Below are positions 26,553-33,724 of a stretch of 64,000 bases of DNA, piece by piece (the first letter of the stretch is position 1; every line of letters starts with the position of its first letter). The stretch is from positions 1-64,000 of the forward strand of contig JAKOVA010000043.1 in assembly GCA_029782335.1 (NCBI GenBank), read 5' to 3'. The notes beneath the pieces were generated by a model. The model had not been told where the DNA came from and did not search any database. It saw only the letters and a list, made by a program, of their open reading frames with translations. This DNA comes from Actinomycetes bacterium (GTDB lineage Bacteria > Actinomycetota > Acidimicrobiia > Acidimicrobiales > Microtrichaceae). The position numbers and the translations under genes were made by a program.

Positions 26553-26888
26553 TCAGCAGCTGGTGGTAGCGCCAGCGACCTGGGTCGGAACCCAAGCATT
26601 CGTGGTGCCGGTCCACGTGTAGTACTTGGCCGTGGCGCTGTCGAGGTAGGCGGCCGGGGTCTCCGGGGTGGTGTTGACCTCATTGGAGGTCTTCGCCGCC
26701 GCGATGGCGGTCTGGACCGCCGCCTTCTCGGTCTTGCAGGACGAGGCCTTCGCGTTGTCGGTCGAGTTGCCGACCGCGAACACGACGACGCCAGCGAGGA
26801 TTGCCAGGATGGCGATGACGACGAGAAGTTCGATGAGCGTGAAGCCCGCCTCACCCCGCGCGGCCATGCGCTTCTTCAGCATCTCCAT
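26553..26888 (-). CDS. pilA: Major type IV pilin PilA
   Basis: This 111-residue prepilin has leader MEMLKKRMAARGEAG and cleavage before FTLIELLVVIAILAILAGVV, with Glu5 present, leaving a mature pilin of about 96 residues. It is the shortest and most canonical prepilin here and has its own strong terminator, so it is probably the main subunit. Mature cysteines are in ASSCKTEK and at the very C terminus, which could form a disulfide. The ribosome site (GAGAGGGAGAC) is well placed. Two GT-C genes lie just downstream and pilC upstream. Threonine and serine are abundant in the C-terminal half, compatible with O-glycosylation (inference). Confidence 0.92.
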   Translation of the reverse strand: MEMLKKRMAARGEAGFTLIELLVVIAILAILAGVVVFAVGNSTDNAKASSCKTEKAAVQTAIAAAKTSNEVNTTPETPAAYLDSATAKYYTWTGTTNAWVPTQVAGATTSC

Positions 26889-26956
26889 GAGTATGTCTCC
26901 CTCTCTTGATGAAACACGTCGGCTGGACGATCCGGAACGACGTGTGACCTATTTCT

Positions 26957-26978
26957 ACACTGAGGACATCCTCAGTGT
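26957..26978. promoter_or_regulatory. 22-bp perfect palindrome upstream of pilA
   Basis: ACACTGAGGA and TCCTCAGTGT flank a 2-bp centre. It lies 69-90 bp before the pilA start and about 58 bp after the pilC stop. There is no T-run on either side, so it is more like an operator or transcript-processing hairpin than a terminator. The role is inferred. Confidence 0.45.
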
Positions 26979-27035
26979 CTAGTCCCTCTTTCGGAATTCT
27001 TGCTGGTAGACGCCCAATTTCCCTCCGGGGAGCGG

Positions 27036-28256
27036 CTACTTCACCTCAACCTGGCCGTAGATGCCGTACATGGCGCTCACCATCGCCAATGCGACGAATC
27101 CCACAACCGCGCCGATGAAGAGGATCACGATCGGCTCGAACCACTGGGTGAGCTTCTCCACCGCGTAGTCGAGTTCTTCCTCGTAGAAGCCCGCGCAGTT
27201 CTCGAGCTGGTCGGCCAGCTCGCCGGTGCGCTCACCAACCCGCACCATCTGCACCATCGTCGGAGGGAAGATCTCCGTCGCGGCCATCGGCTCGGCGAAG
27301 CCGTGGCCCGACAACACATCGTCCACCGAGTCGTTGAGCCGCTCTCGGTAGATGATGTTGTTGGTGCACTCGATCGCGCTCGGCAGGGCGTCGGACAATG
27401 CAACGCCCGAGTCCAGCAACACCCCGAGGATGCGGGTGAACCGTTCGGTTGAGCTGTACTGCACCACGGTGTTGAGCGCGGGGATCTTCAACTGGAGCCC
27501 GTGCACCGCCCGCCGACCAGTGGGCGTGCGGACGTAGACAACCGTCCCGACAATCGCCAGCAGCAGAACCACGCCCGTGATCGCGCCCGCTGTCGAGCCG
27601 ACGAAATCTGCGATCGCCATCAGCATCCGGGTCGGCAACGGCAACTCGGCGCCGAACGACTCGAAGAACTCGGCGAACTTCGGAATCACGAAGACGGTGA
27701 TGATGGCCACCACGCCACACGCCACCACCAACAGGATGATCGGGTAGGTGAGCGCCTTCTTCACCGCTTTGGTGAGCTGCACGTCGCGCTTGATGTAGCG
27801 GTAGAGCTGGAGGAACGAGTCGTCCATGCGGCCCGTCAGCTCCGAGCTGCGCAGCATCGACATGAAGTACGGCGGGAACACGTCGGCGTGGTGAGCGATC
27901 GCGTCGGCCACCGTGGAGCCGCCCGTCACCCGCTCCAACACGTCGCCCAACACCAGCTGGAAGCGTTTGTTCTTCGAGTCTCGGCGCATGTTGTCGAGCG
28001 CCTCAACCATCGGCACGCCGGCCCGGATGAACGTCGACATCTGCCGGCAGAAGTGCATGATCTCGACGTTCGGGATCTTCTGCTTGGTGATCTCGATCTG
28101 CAGGCCCTTGCGCTCTGCGATCTTGGTGACCCGCAGGCCCTGGACGGCCAACTGGTTGCGTGCCGCGATGATCGACGGCGCCTCGATGTCGCCCTTGACG
28201 TTCTCGCCGTCGAGCGTCTCCGCCTGGTAGCGATACTTCGCCATTGTCGCCGTCAT
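27036..28256 (-). CDS. pilC: Type IV pilus inner-membrane platform protein PilC
   Basis: This 406-residue T2SF/GspF-family protein couples the PilB/PilT motors to pilin polymerisation. It has two tandem GspF domains (residues about 65-190 and 265-400) with the conserved FCRQMSTFIRAGVPMVEAL and FTRILGVLLDSGVALSDAL blocks, and three hydrophobic segments. ATG 28256 overlaps the pilB stop (ATGA); ATG 28244 (MAKYRYQAE) is an alternative. The order pilB-pilC-pilA is classical. Confidence 0.93.
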   Translation of the reverse strand: MTATMAKYRYQAETLDGENVKGDIEAPSIIAARNQLAVQGLRVTKIAERKGLQIEITKQKIPNVEIMHFCRQMSTFIRAGVPMVEALDNMRRDSKNKRFQLVLGDVLERVTGGSTVADAIAHHADVFPPYFMSMLRSSELTGRMDDSFLQLYRYIKRDVQLTKAVKKALTYPIILLVVACGVVAIITVFVIPKFAEFFESFGAELPLPTRMLMAIADFVGSTAGAITGVVLLLAIVGTVVYVRTPTGRRAVHGLQLKIPALNTVVQYSSTERFTRILGVLLDSGVALSDALPSAIECTNNIIYRERLNDSVDDVLSGHGFAEPMAATEIFPPTMVQMVRVGERTGELADQLENCAGFYEEELDYAVEKLTQWFEPIVILFIGAVVGFVALAMVSAMYGIYGQVEVK

Positions 28257-30250
28257 GCGCCAACCTCCCATGGGGCCGGCGGCGGCTCCGAAACCCCGGT
28301 GTCGTCGCCCACGTCACCGCTGCCCGGGACCAACGAAATCGGCCCGTCTCCCTCGCCGTCAGCATAACCGGCACGCTCTTCGATCTCGCCGGGTTCCACC
28401 GGGGGCAGCGCCTTCTTCGGTGCCATGAGCTCGCCGACGGGCTCGCCGCCCTCCATGTCGATTCCCGGCGCGTAGACGCTGCGGATCACTTCTTCGACGG
28501 TGGTGATGCCCCGCGCGACGAGGTTGAAGGCCTCGAACTGCATCGTGCGCATGCCCTCGTCGACCGCAACCTTGCGCATCGCCGCGTGGGTTGCCTTGTC
28601 GACGATCATCTCGCGGAGACGGTCGCTCACGGTGAGCAACTCGTACACGCCAATACGGCCGCGATAGCCGGTGCCCTGGCACTGGTTGCACCCGGTGCCC
28701 CGCGCGAAGGTGGCGGCGCCGGTGCCGATCTGGGCGGCGACGAGGCGCACCTGGTCACTCGGCGGGCGGAACGGCTCCTTGCACGAGTCGCAGATCCGCC
28801 GGATCAGACGCTGGCCGATCACGCCGTTCACCGCGGAGGCCACGAGGAACGGCTCGAGGCCCATGTCGGTGAAGCGGTGCACGGCAGCGACCGAATCGAC
28901 GGCGTGCAACGAGCTCAGCACGAAGTGGCCGGTCAACGCGGCCTGCATCGCGATCGACGCCGTCTCGAGGTCTCGGATCTCGCCGAGGAGGATCACGTCG
29001 GGGTCCTGGCGGAGGATGCCGCGCAGCCCGTCCGCGAACGTGACGCCAGCCGACTCGCCGATCTGCATCTGGTTGATGCCCTCGAACTGGTACTCGACCG
29101 GATCCTCAATGGTGACCGTGTTGCGCGTCGGGTCGTTGACCTCGGCGAGCGTGGCGTACAGCGTCGTCGTCTTTCCCGAGCCTGTCGGCCCGGTGCACAA
29201 CAACATGCCGAGGGGCGCCTTCACGATCTTGAGGTACGGGCCGACGACCTCCTCGGGCATGCCCAGCTCGTTCAGGCTGATGAGCGACCGCGTCTTGTCG
29301 AGGACGCGCATCACGATCTTCTCGCCGTTGATCGTGGCGACCGTCGACGTGCGGATGTCGATCTCGCGGTTGTCGACCGTTGCCGAGAACTGGCCGTCCT
29401 GGGGGCGCCGCCGCTCCACGATGTTGAGCCCGGCCAACACCTTGATGCGGCTCGCCAGCGGCGCCGCCATACGACGCGGCAGCCGGATCGCCTCGGTCAT
29501 CGCGCCGTCGATGCGGTAGCGGACGCGCACGTCGTGCGCCGTCGGCTCGATGTGGATGTCCGACGCGCGGCTGCGTACGCCCTGGGTGACGATGCGATTG
29601 ACGACCTGCACCACCGGCGCGTGGTCGTCCGCACCCAGCGACGCGTTGTCCGCTTCGCCGGAGTCCTCGTCGATCTCCTCGGCGAGTTCAAAGGCCTGGA
29701 TGTGAACCTGCGCTGCCTTCAGCTCATCGAAGGTCTGGTCGATGGCCTGTTGGATCGCGCTTGGCGTGCCCACGAGCAGCGCGATGCGGTGGCACTGGGC
29801 GGTCAGTTCGCGGATGGCCTCGGTGTCGAGCGGATCGGCGGTAACGATCTGGATGCGCTCGTCCTCGGTGATCCGCCACGGCAGCACGCGGTGGCGACGG
29901 GCGAGCTCCTGGCCGACGAGGTCGATCGCCTGCTGGTCGGGCGACTCGTGGCGCAGATCGGCGAAGGGGATCTCGAACTGCTGTGCGAGGGCCTCCGCAA
30001 CGTGGGTCTCGTCGGTGACTCCGAAATGGACGAGGATCTCACCGAGGCGGCCGCCGTGTTCCTGTTGGTACCACAGAGCGTTGGTGAGCTGTTCGGCGTC
30101 GACGATGTCGCCGACCAACAACTCACCCAGCAGCGGTCGTTGCGAGCGAATCCAGTCGTCGATCTCGTGTTCGAGGCTCGCCGCGTCGAACGTGTTCTGC
30201 GCCTCGGCTGCCTTGCGCCGGGCTGAACTGCTCGCCCTCCAAAATGCCAT
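28253..30250 (-). CDS. pilB: Type IV pilus extension ATPase PilB
   Basis: This 665-residue protein is the assembly motor. The N-terminal GspE_N domain spans about 45-190 (LLGELLVGDIVDAEQLTNAL). Walker A GPTGSGKTT is near residue 353, Walker B DPDVILLGEIRD near 415, the His box (SSLHAVD) follows, and a tetracysteine zinc site is at CDSCKEPF and CNQCQGTGYRGR. ATG 30250 is preceded by GAGGGAGAG and removes a 24-residue non-conserved extension. A long acidic Pro-rich tail follows the catalytic core. It sits 162 bp downstream of the coiled-coil gene. Confidence 0.93.
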   Translation of the reverse strand: MAFWRASSSARRKAAEAQNTFDAASLEHEIDDWIRSQRPLLGELLVGDIVDAEQLTNALWYQQEHGGRLGEILVHFGVTDETHVAEALAQQFEIPFADLRHESPDQQAIDLVGQELARRHRVLPWRITEDERIQIVTADPLDTEAIRELTAQCHRIALLVGTPSAIQQAIDQTFDELKAAQVHIQAFELAEEIDEDSGEADNASLGADDHAPVVQVVNRIVTQGVRSRASDIHIEPTAHDVRVRYRIDGAMTEAIRLPRRMAAPLASRIKVLAGLNIVERRRPQDGQFSATVDNREIDIRTSTVATINGEKIVMRVLDKTRSLISLNELGMPEEVVGPYLKIVKAPLGMLLCTGPTGSGKTTTLYATLAEVNDPTRNTVTIEDPVEYQFEGINQMQIGESAGVTFADGLRGILRQDPDVILLGEIRDLETASIAMQAALTGHFVLSSLHAVDSVAAVHRFTDMGLEPFLVASAVNGVIGQRLIRRICDSCKEPFRPPSDQVRLVAAQIGTGAATFARGTGCNQCQGTGYRGRIGVYELLTVSDRLREMIVDKATHAAMRKVAVDEGMRTMQFEAFNLVARGITTVEEVIRSVYAPGIDMEGGEPVGELMAPKKALPPVEPGEIEERAGYADGEGDGPISLVPGSGDVGDDTGVSEPPPAPWEVGA

Positions 30251-30411
30251 GTCTCTCCCTCGGCGTGCACTCGACGTCCGCGGGCCGGGCGACGAGATCA
30301 GAATTGGTCCTCTCGCAGCCAACCCGTTGACCCCGACGACATGTCATCTTGGGGCTGCAGCCCGCCAGTGTCAACGCGTCCGGGCGGATTCGCCCAGTCG
30401 CGTCGAGTCGC

Positions 30412-31479
30412 TCAGTGGCCGAAGAGGCCGCGACGCTGCACCGGGGGAGGCGGTGGGGCCGCCGCCTCCTCGTCACTCGACGACTCGGCGTCGGCGGGCT
30501 GCTGATTCGCCCACGGGTAGAAGGGGGTGGCGGGCGGCGCCGGAGGGGTGTCGGGCGCGGGCTCAGGGGGCGTGCCGAACGTTTCCCCCTCCGGTGGGGC
30601 ACCGAAGATCCGTGGTCCATCCGGCGGGGAGTCGGGAGCGGCCGGCTCACCGTCGGGTGGGGTGACGATGCGGAAACCTGTCGAGTCGCTCGGCGTATCG
30701 GCTCCCGCGTGCTGCGGGTCTCCGAACAGTGGGGCTCCACCGGCGTCGACGGAGGCGATCGCTTCGGCCACGGGCGCAACTTGCTCGGGGCTGAACTCCG
30801 GGGCGGGTGGTGTGGTGAAGACCGGCTGAGGTGCTGCAGGAGTGTCGATGATCGGCTCCGCGACCGGTCCCGAGAGCACCTTCTGGACGACCTCGTGGGC
30901 CCGATCGACCTGCGTGCGGTGCGACCCGAGCAACCGATCGAGCTCCTCGAAGAGTTCCACGAGTTCGGCCCGACGCCGTTCCCATGCGAGTTGCTCGGCG
31001 GCAAGCGCCTCCCGTTGCGTGTCGAACTCGCGGTCGGCCTGCTCACGGGCGACCCGGGTGATCTCGGCCGCTTCCTCCCGGGCTTCGGCCAACATCGCAT
31101 CCGCGGTGCGCTTCGCCATCTGGAGCGTGCGCGACGCCTCGAGGACGTCAGGGTCCAACTCGCCAGGCGCGAGGGTGACGGGCTCGGGCGCCTCCGGTGC
31201 GGGATGCGGCGCCATCAGCGACTCGGGGTCGACCGACTTGTCGACGAGCGCGGCGACCGTGGCCTGCAACTCCTGGAGTCGGGCGTCGAGCGCGGTGACG
31301 ACATCGGCAGCGCGTGGTTCCTCAGTCCCCCCGGCGTCGTGCTGGGCCTGGGGGTCGACGGGTGTGGCCTCCGGCGGTGGAGCGACATGCGCGGGACCGG
31401 TCGGCGGCGGTGGTGGGGGTGGCGGCGGTGAGCCGGCCCCGCTGAACTGATTGTCCGACGACCTCTTTCCCAGCGCCAT
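30412..31479 (-). CDS. Pro-rich coiled-coil protein, DivIVA-like, in the pil operon
   Basis: This 355-residue cytoplasmic protein opens with a polyproline stretch, then a long coiled coil (residues about 60-225) including RTADAMLAEAREEAAEIT, which resembles actinobacterial DivIVA/Wag31 repeats. A Pro/Glu-rich disordered tail ends RRGLFGH. The membrane-binding N-terminal domain of true DivIVA was not found. ATG 31479 is chosen over an upstream extension because of the GAGGA ribosome site. As first gene of the pilB-pilC-pilA run it might place the pilus machine at the pole. That is inference; pilM, pilN and pilO are absent here. Confidence 0.6.
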   Translation of the reverse strand: MALGKRSSDNQFSGAGSPPPPPPPPPTGPAHVAPPPEATPVDPQAQHDAGGTEEPRAADVVTALDARLQELQATVAALVDKSVDPESLMAPHPAPEAPEPVTLAPGELDPDVLEASRTLQMAKRTADAMLAEAREEAAEITRVAREQADREFDTQREALAAEQLAWERRRAELVELFEELDRLLGSHRTQVDRAHEVVQKVLSGPVAEPIIDTPAAPQPVFTTPPAPEFSPEQVAPVAEAIASVDAGGAPLFGDPQHAGADTPSDSTGFRIVTPPDGEPAAPDSPPDGPRIFGAPPEGETFGTPPEPAPDTPPAPPATPFYPWANQQPADAESSSDEEAAAPPPPPVQRRGLFGH

Positions 31480-31532
31480 GTGTCCTCGTTCTCCCCGCGT
31501 GTGGCGTGCGGTGCAGCGCACCGGAAGACGAT

Positions 31533-31561
31533 TGTCAACGGATTGGTGGACGTCGTCCACC
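31533..31561 (-). promoter_or_regulatory. Putative promoter and operator of the pil operon
   Basis: On the minus strand TTGACA (31538-31533) is a consensus -35 box about 55 bp before the coiled-coil gene start; the -10 is weak. Directly upstream is a palindrome, GGTGGAC-GTC-GTCCACC (31545-31561). An activator site next to the -35 is a reasonable reading, unproven. Confidence 0.4.
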
Positions 31562-31701
31562 TCAATGCCACCCGACGGGAGAGATTGCCTGCCCGGTAAC
31601 CGCTTTCCGTGATTGAGCTACCTCGGAGCGCGGCATTTTGCGACCTGCGAGCACCGTCACCGCACGCGATGTCGGCGCGGCGAGCAGGTCGTTGAGTGCT
31701 G

Positions 31702-32253
31702 TCAGGCCGGTGGCGGGACCGAACCCATGTAGCCGTGCTCCACAATCATTCGGCCCGACTCCTCGTAGTCCGCTCGATCTGGCGGAGCCCACGTCGCCAG
31801 CCCATCGACGTATCGGTTGAACATGCAGAAAGCCGCGGCGATCAGCACGGTGTCGTGGATCTCGACGTCGGTCGCACCCTCTGTTCGAGCCGCAGCGACA
31901 TCGGCCTCGGTCACGTGGAGGCCGCCCTCCTGCACCTTTGCTGCGATCGCCAGGAGTGCGCGGAGCTTCGGTGACACCGGGGCGCTGGACGGATCGTCGA
32001 GCACCGCATCGACCGTCTCCCAGCCGTCGTCGAGCTGCAAGGCCGCGAACGTGCTGTGTGAGGTGCAGCAGAAGTGGCAGTTGTTTCGACGGGAGACGCT
32101 CGCGGCGATCAACTCGCGCTCGCCGCGGCTGAGCGTGCTCGGGCCGCGCAACAGCACCTCCGCCAAGGCATTGAGCGGCTCAGCGGTCTCCGGTCGGAAC
32201 ATCATCGGGCCGAGGATTCCCGGCACGCCGTCAGGCAGGGCGATGTGTGGCAC
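31702..32253 (-). CDS. AhpD-like / carboxymuconolactone decarboxylase family protein
   Basis: This 183-residue protein of the alkylhydroperoxidase AhpD superfamily carries the signature ELIAASVSRRNNCHFCCTSHS: Glu, the redox pair CxxC and the distal His. The length and GPMMFRPETAEPL start match the peroxidase-related subfamily. GTG 32253 is chosen for its GAGGAG ribosome site; longer upstream frames overlap the divergent pilin promoter region. The likely role is reduction of peroxides using a thiol relay. It faces away from the second pilin operon and seems unrelated to pili. Confidence 0.8.
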   Translation of the reverse strand: MPHIALPDGVPGILGPMMFRPETAEPLNALAEVLLRGPSTLSRGERELIAASVSRRNNCHFCCTSHSTFAALQLDDGWETVDAVLDDPSSAPVSPKLRALLAIAAKVQEGGLHVTEADVAAARTEGATDVEIHDTVLIAAAFCMFNRYVDGLATWAPPDRADYEESGRMIVEHGYMGSVPPPA

Positions 32254-32468
32254 GTCGGAACTCCTCGTGGTTGATCGCAGAACGACGGTGCGAGCCGCTC
32301 CGGCGTCGTTGTCGGGTGAACCGACGTTGTGGGTTGCCCCACCATCATAAATAAGGATTGTCACTGTCACACCCGGCGCGTAGCGTGCTGATGCTGCATC
32401 GATCGATCGCAGCGCCAGGGGGGACCAGGAGATGAGGAACAGGACGACCAGGTAGAGCGGACACGGCG
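32254..32468. promoter_or_regulatory. Divergent intergenic region between AhpD-like and pilin operon
   Basis: This 215-bp stretch contains the least GC-rich segment nearby. On the minus strand GTGACAGTGACAATCC is followed by TTATTTATGAT, a plausible -35/-10 pair for the AhpD-like gene with sub-optimal spacing. Nothing comparable was seen facing right. Confidence 0.35.
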
Positions 32469-32972
32469 ATGGAGAAGTGCGGTGAGGGGCACGGAAGCGA
32501 CGAGTTCGCCATGCGCGGGCGGGGCCAGGCTGGGCTGTCGCTGATCGAGGTGTTGGTCGCGGTCGCGGTGCTCGCGATCGCAATAGGTGGGATCACCGCC
32601 GGCATCCTTGTTGCCATCCGAGCGTCGGGTGACAACGCGGCGAGAACCATCGCCGAGCACGCCCTCCACGACATCACCGAAGACCTCAAGACCGCCCCCT
32701 ACGTTCCCTGCGCCTCGACCACGAAGGTTTCGACGGCGGTCGCTGCGGCAGCGAACAAGCTCGACAACGCGAACCGCTTCACCGTCCGGGTCGATTCGGT
32801 CCGATACTGGCGTTCCTCGGCAACCCCCGCCGCCTTCGTTGTGGGGCCGTGCACCACCTCCCCGGGCCCGAACCGCGACAGCGGTGCGCAGCGGGTCCTG
32901 CTCACGGTCACCGTCGGACGTGTTGCGGTCCACGGAGGAGTGGTCCTTCGCAACCCGGGTGCAACGCCATGA
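32469..32972 (+). CDS. PilV-like minor pilin
   Basis: This 167-residue prepilin has Gly22 followed by LSLIEVLVAVAVLAIAIGGI, with Glu5. An internal ATG at 32511 would shorten the leader to MRGRGQAG and is an alternative start. The C-terminal domain is small, with two cysteines (APYVPC and VVGPC) that could pair. The stop overlaps the next gene (ATGA). It is first of three coupled minor-pilin genes, the compact counterpart of the PKD-bearing PilV at 669. It probably primes pilus assembly together with the next two. Confidence 0.82.
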   Translation: MEKCGEGHGSDEFAMRGRGQAGLSLIEVLVAVAVLAIAIGGITAGILVAIRASGDNAARTIAEHALHDITEDLKTAPYVPCASTTKVSTAVAAAANKLDNANRFTVRVDSVRYWRSSATPAAFVVGPCTTSPGPNRDSGAQRVLLTVTVGRVAVHGGVVLRNPGATP

Positions 32973-33724
32973 GCCCGCAGCGAGTTGCGCGGCGTGGCCA
33001 ACGGGGTTTCACCCTCCTCGAGGTGCTCATCGCGCTGGTCGTGAGCACGCTGATCATCGTCCCGACCCTGGCGTGGATCACCATGACCTACCGGCAGAAC
33101 GCCGCGCAGACCAACAGCGCGCGGGCCGACACGCTCGGAAGTCTCACCCGCCTCGCCTTCAGTCGCGATGTCGCCAGCGCAAACGACGTGTCGCTCGACG
33201 CCCACGACTGCGCGTCTGAGTCGCCCGTCTCCGTTGCGTCGACGCCCGACGCTTCCCCCGATGCAGGTCTTGCCGCCGTGTCGCCAGACACCGACCCGCC
33301 AACCACGGCGCCACCGTCCACGGTCCCGTCCACCACGGCGCCACCGGCCACGGTCCCTCCCGCGGTGGTCTCGCCAGACGAAGCGACGCCGGTCATCGAA
33401 TTCGGATATGAGGACAACGGCACCGGCGCCAGCCGCACCGTCTACGTCGTCCACATCGAGGGCGGCCAGGCAAACGGAGGCGTCGGCAGCGGCGCCCGCG
33501 GAACGTTGGTGCGCCGCCGTTGCGATGCCACCGGCCTCCTCGTCTCGTCGAGCGAACTGGGCGAGGGTCTCATCGAACCGGCGGCAGGCTGGGCGTCGAT
33601 TGCGTCGTGTGCGCCCCGGTCCGGCTACCCACTCGACGATTGCGGCCGGGTCACCTTGCGTCTCCCGAGCCGCGACCGCACCGATGTGCTCGTCGCGAAC
33701 CTGCGTTCCGGGCCACCGCGATGA
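32969..33724 (+). CDS. PilW-like minor pilin
   Basis: This 251-residue prepilin has leader MSPQRVARRGQRG and then FTLLEVLIALVVSTLIIVPT, with Glu5. Residues after the helix (RADTLGSLTRLAFSRDVASA) match the corresponding part of the giant protein at 2537, supporting common ancestry. A Thr/Pro-rich linker (TAPPSTVPSTTAPPATVPP) precedes a beta-rich C-terminal part. Both ends overlap neighbours by ATGA, so the three genes are translationally coupled. Confidence 0.8.
   Translation: MSPQRVARRGQRGFTLLEVLIALVVSTLIIVPTLAWITMTYRQNAAQTNSARADTLGSLTRLAFSRDVASANDVSLDAHDCASESPVSVASTPDASPDAGLAAVSPDTDPPTTAPPSTVPSTTAPPATVPPAVVSPDEATPVIEFGYEDNGTGASRTVYVVHIEGGQANGGVGSGARGTLVRRRCDATGLLVSSSELGEGLIEPAAGWASIASCAPRSGYPLDDCGRVTLRLPSRDRTDVLVANLRSGPPR

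Noticed and set aside
30412-31479. Naming the coiled-coil gene divIVA
   Set aside because: The conserved N-terminal membrane-binding domain of DivIVA is missing and the N terminus is polyproline. Only the coil repeats are alike.
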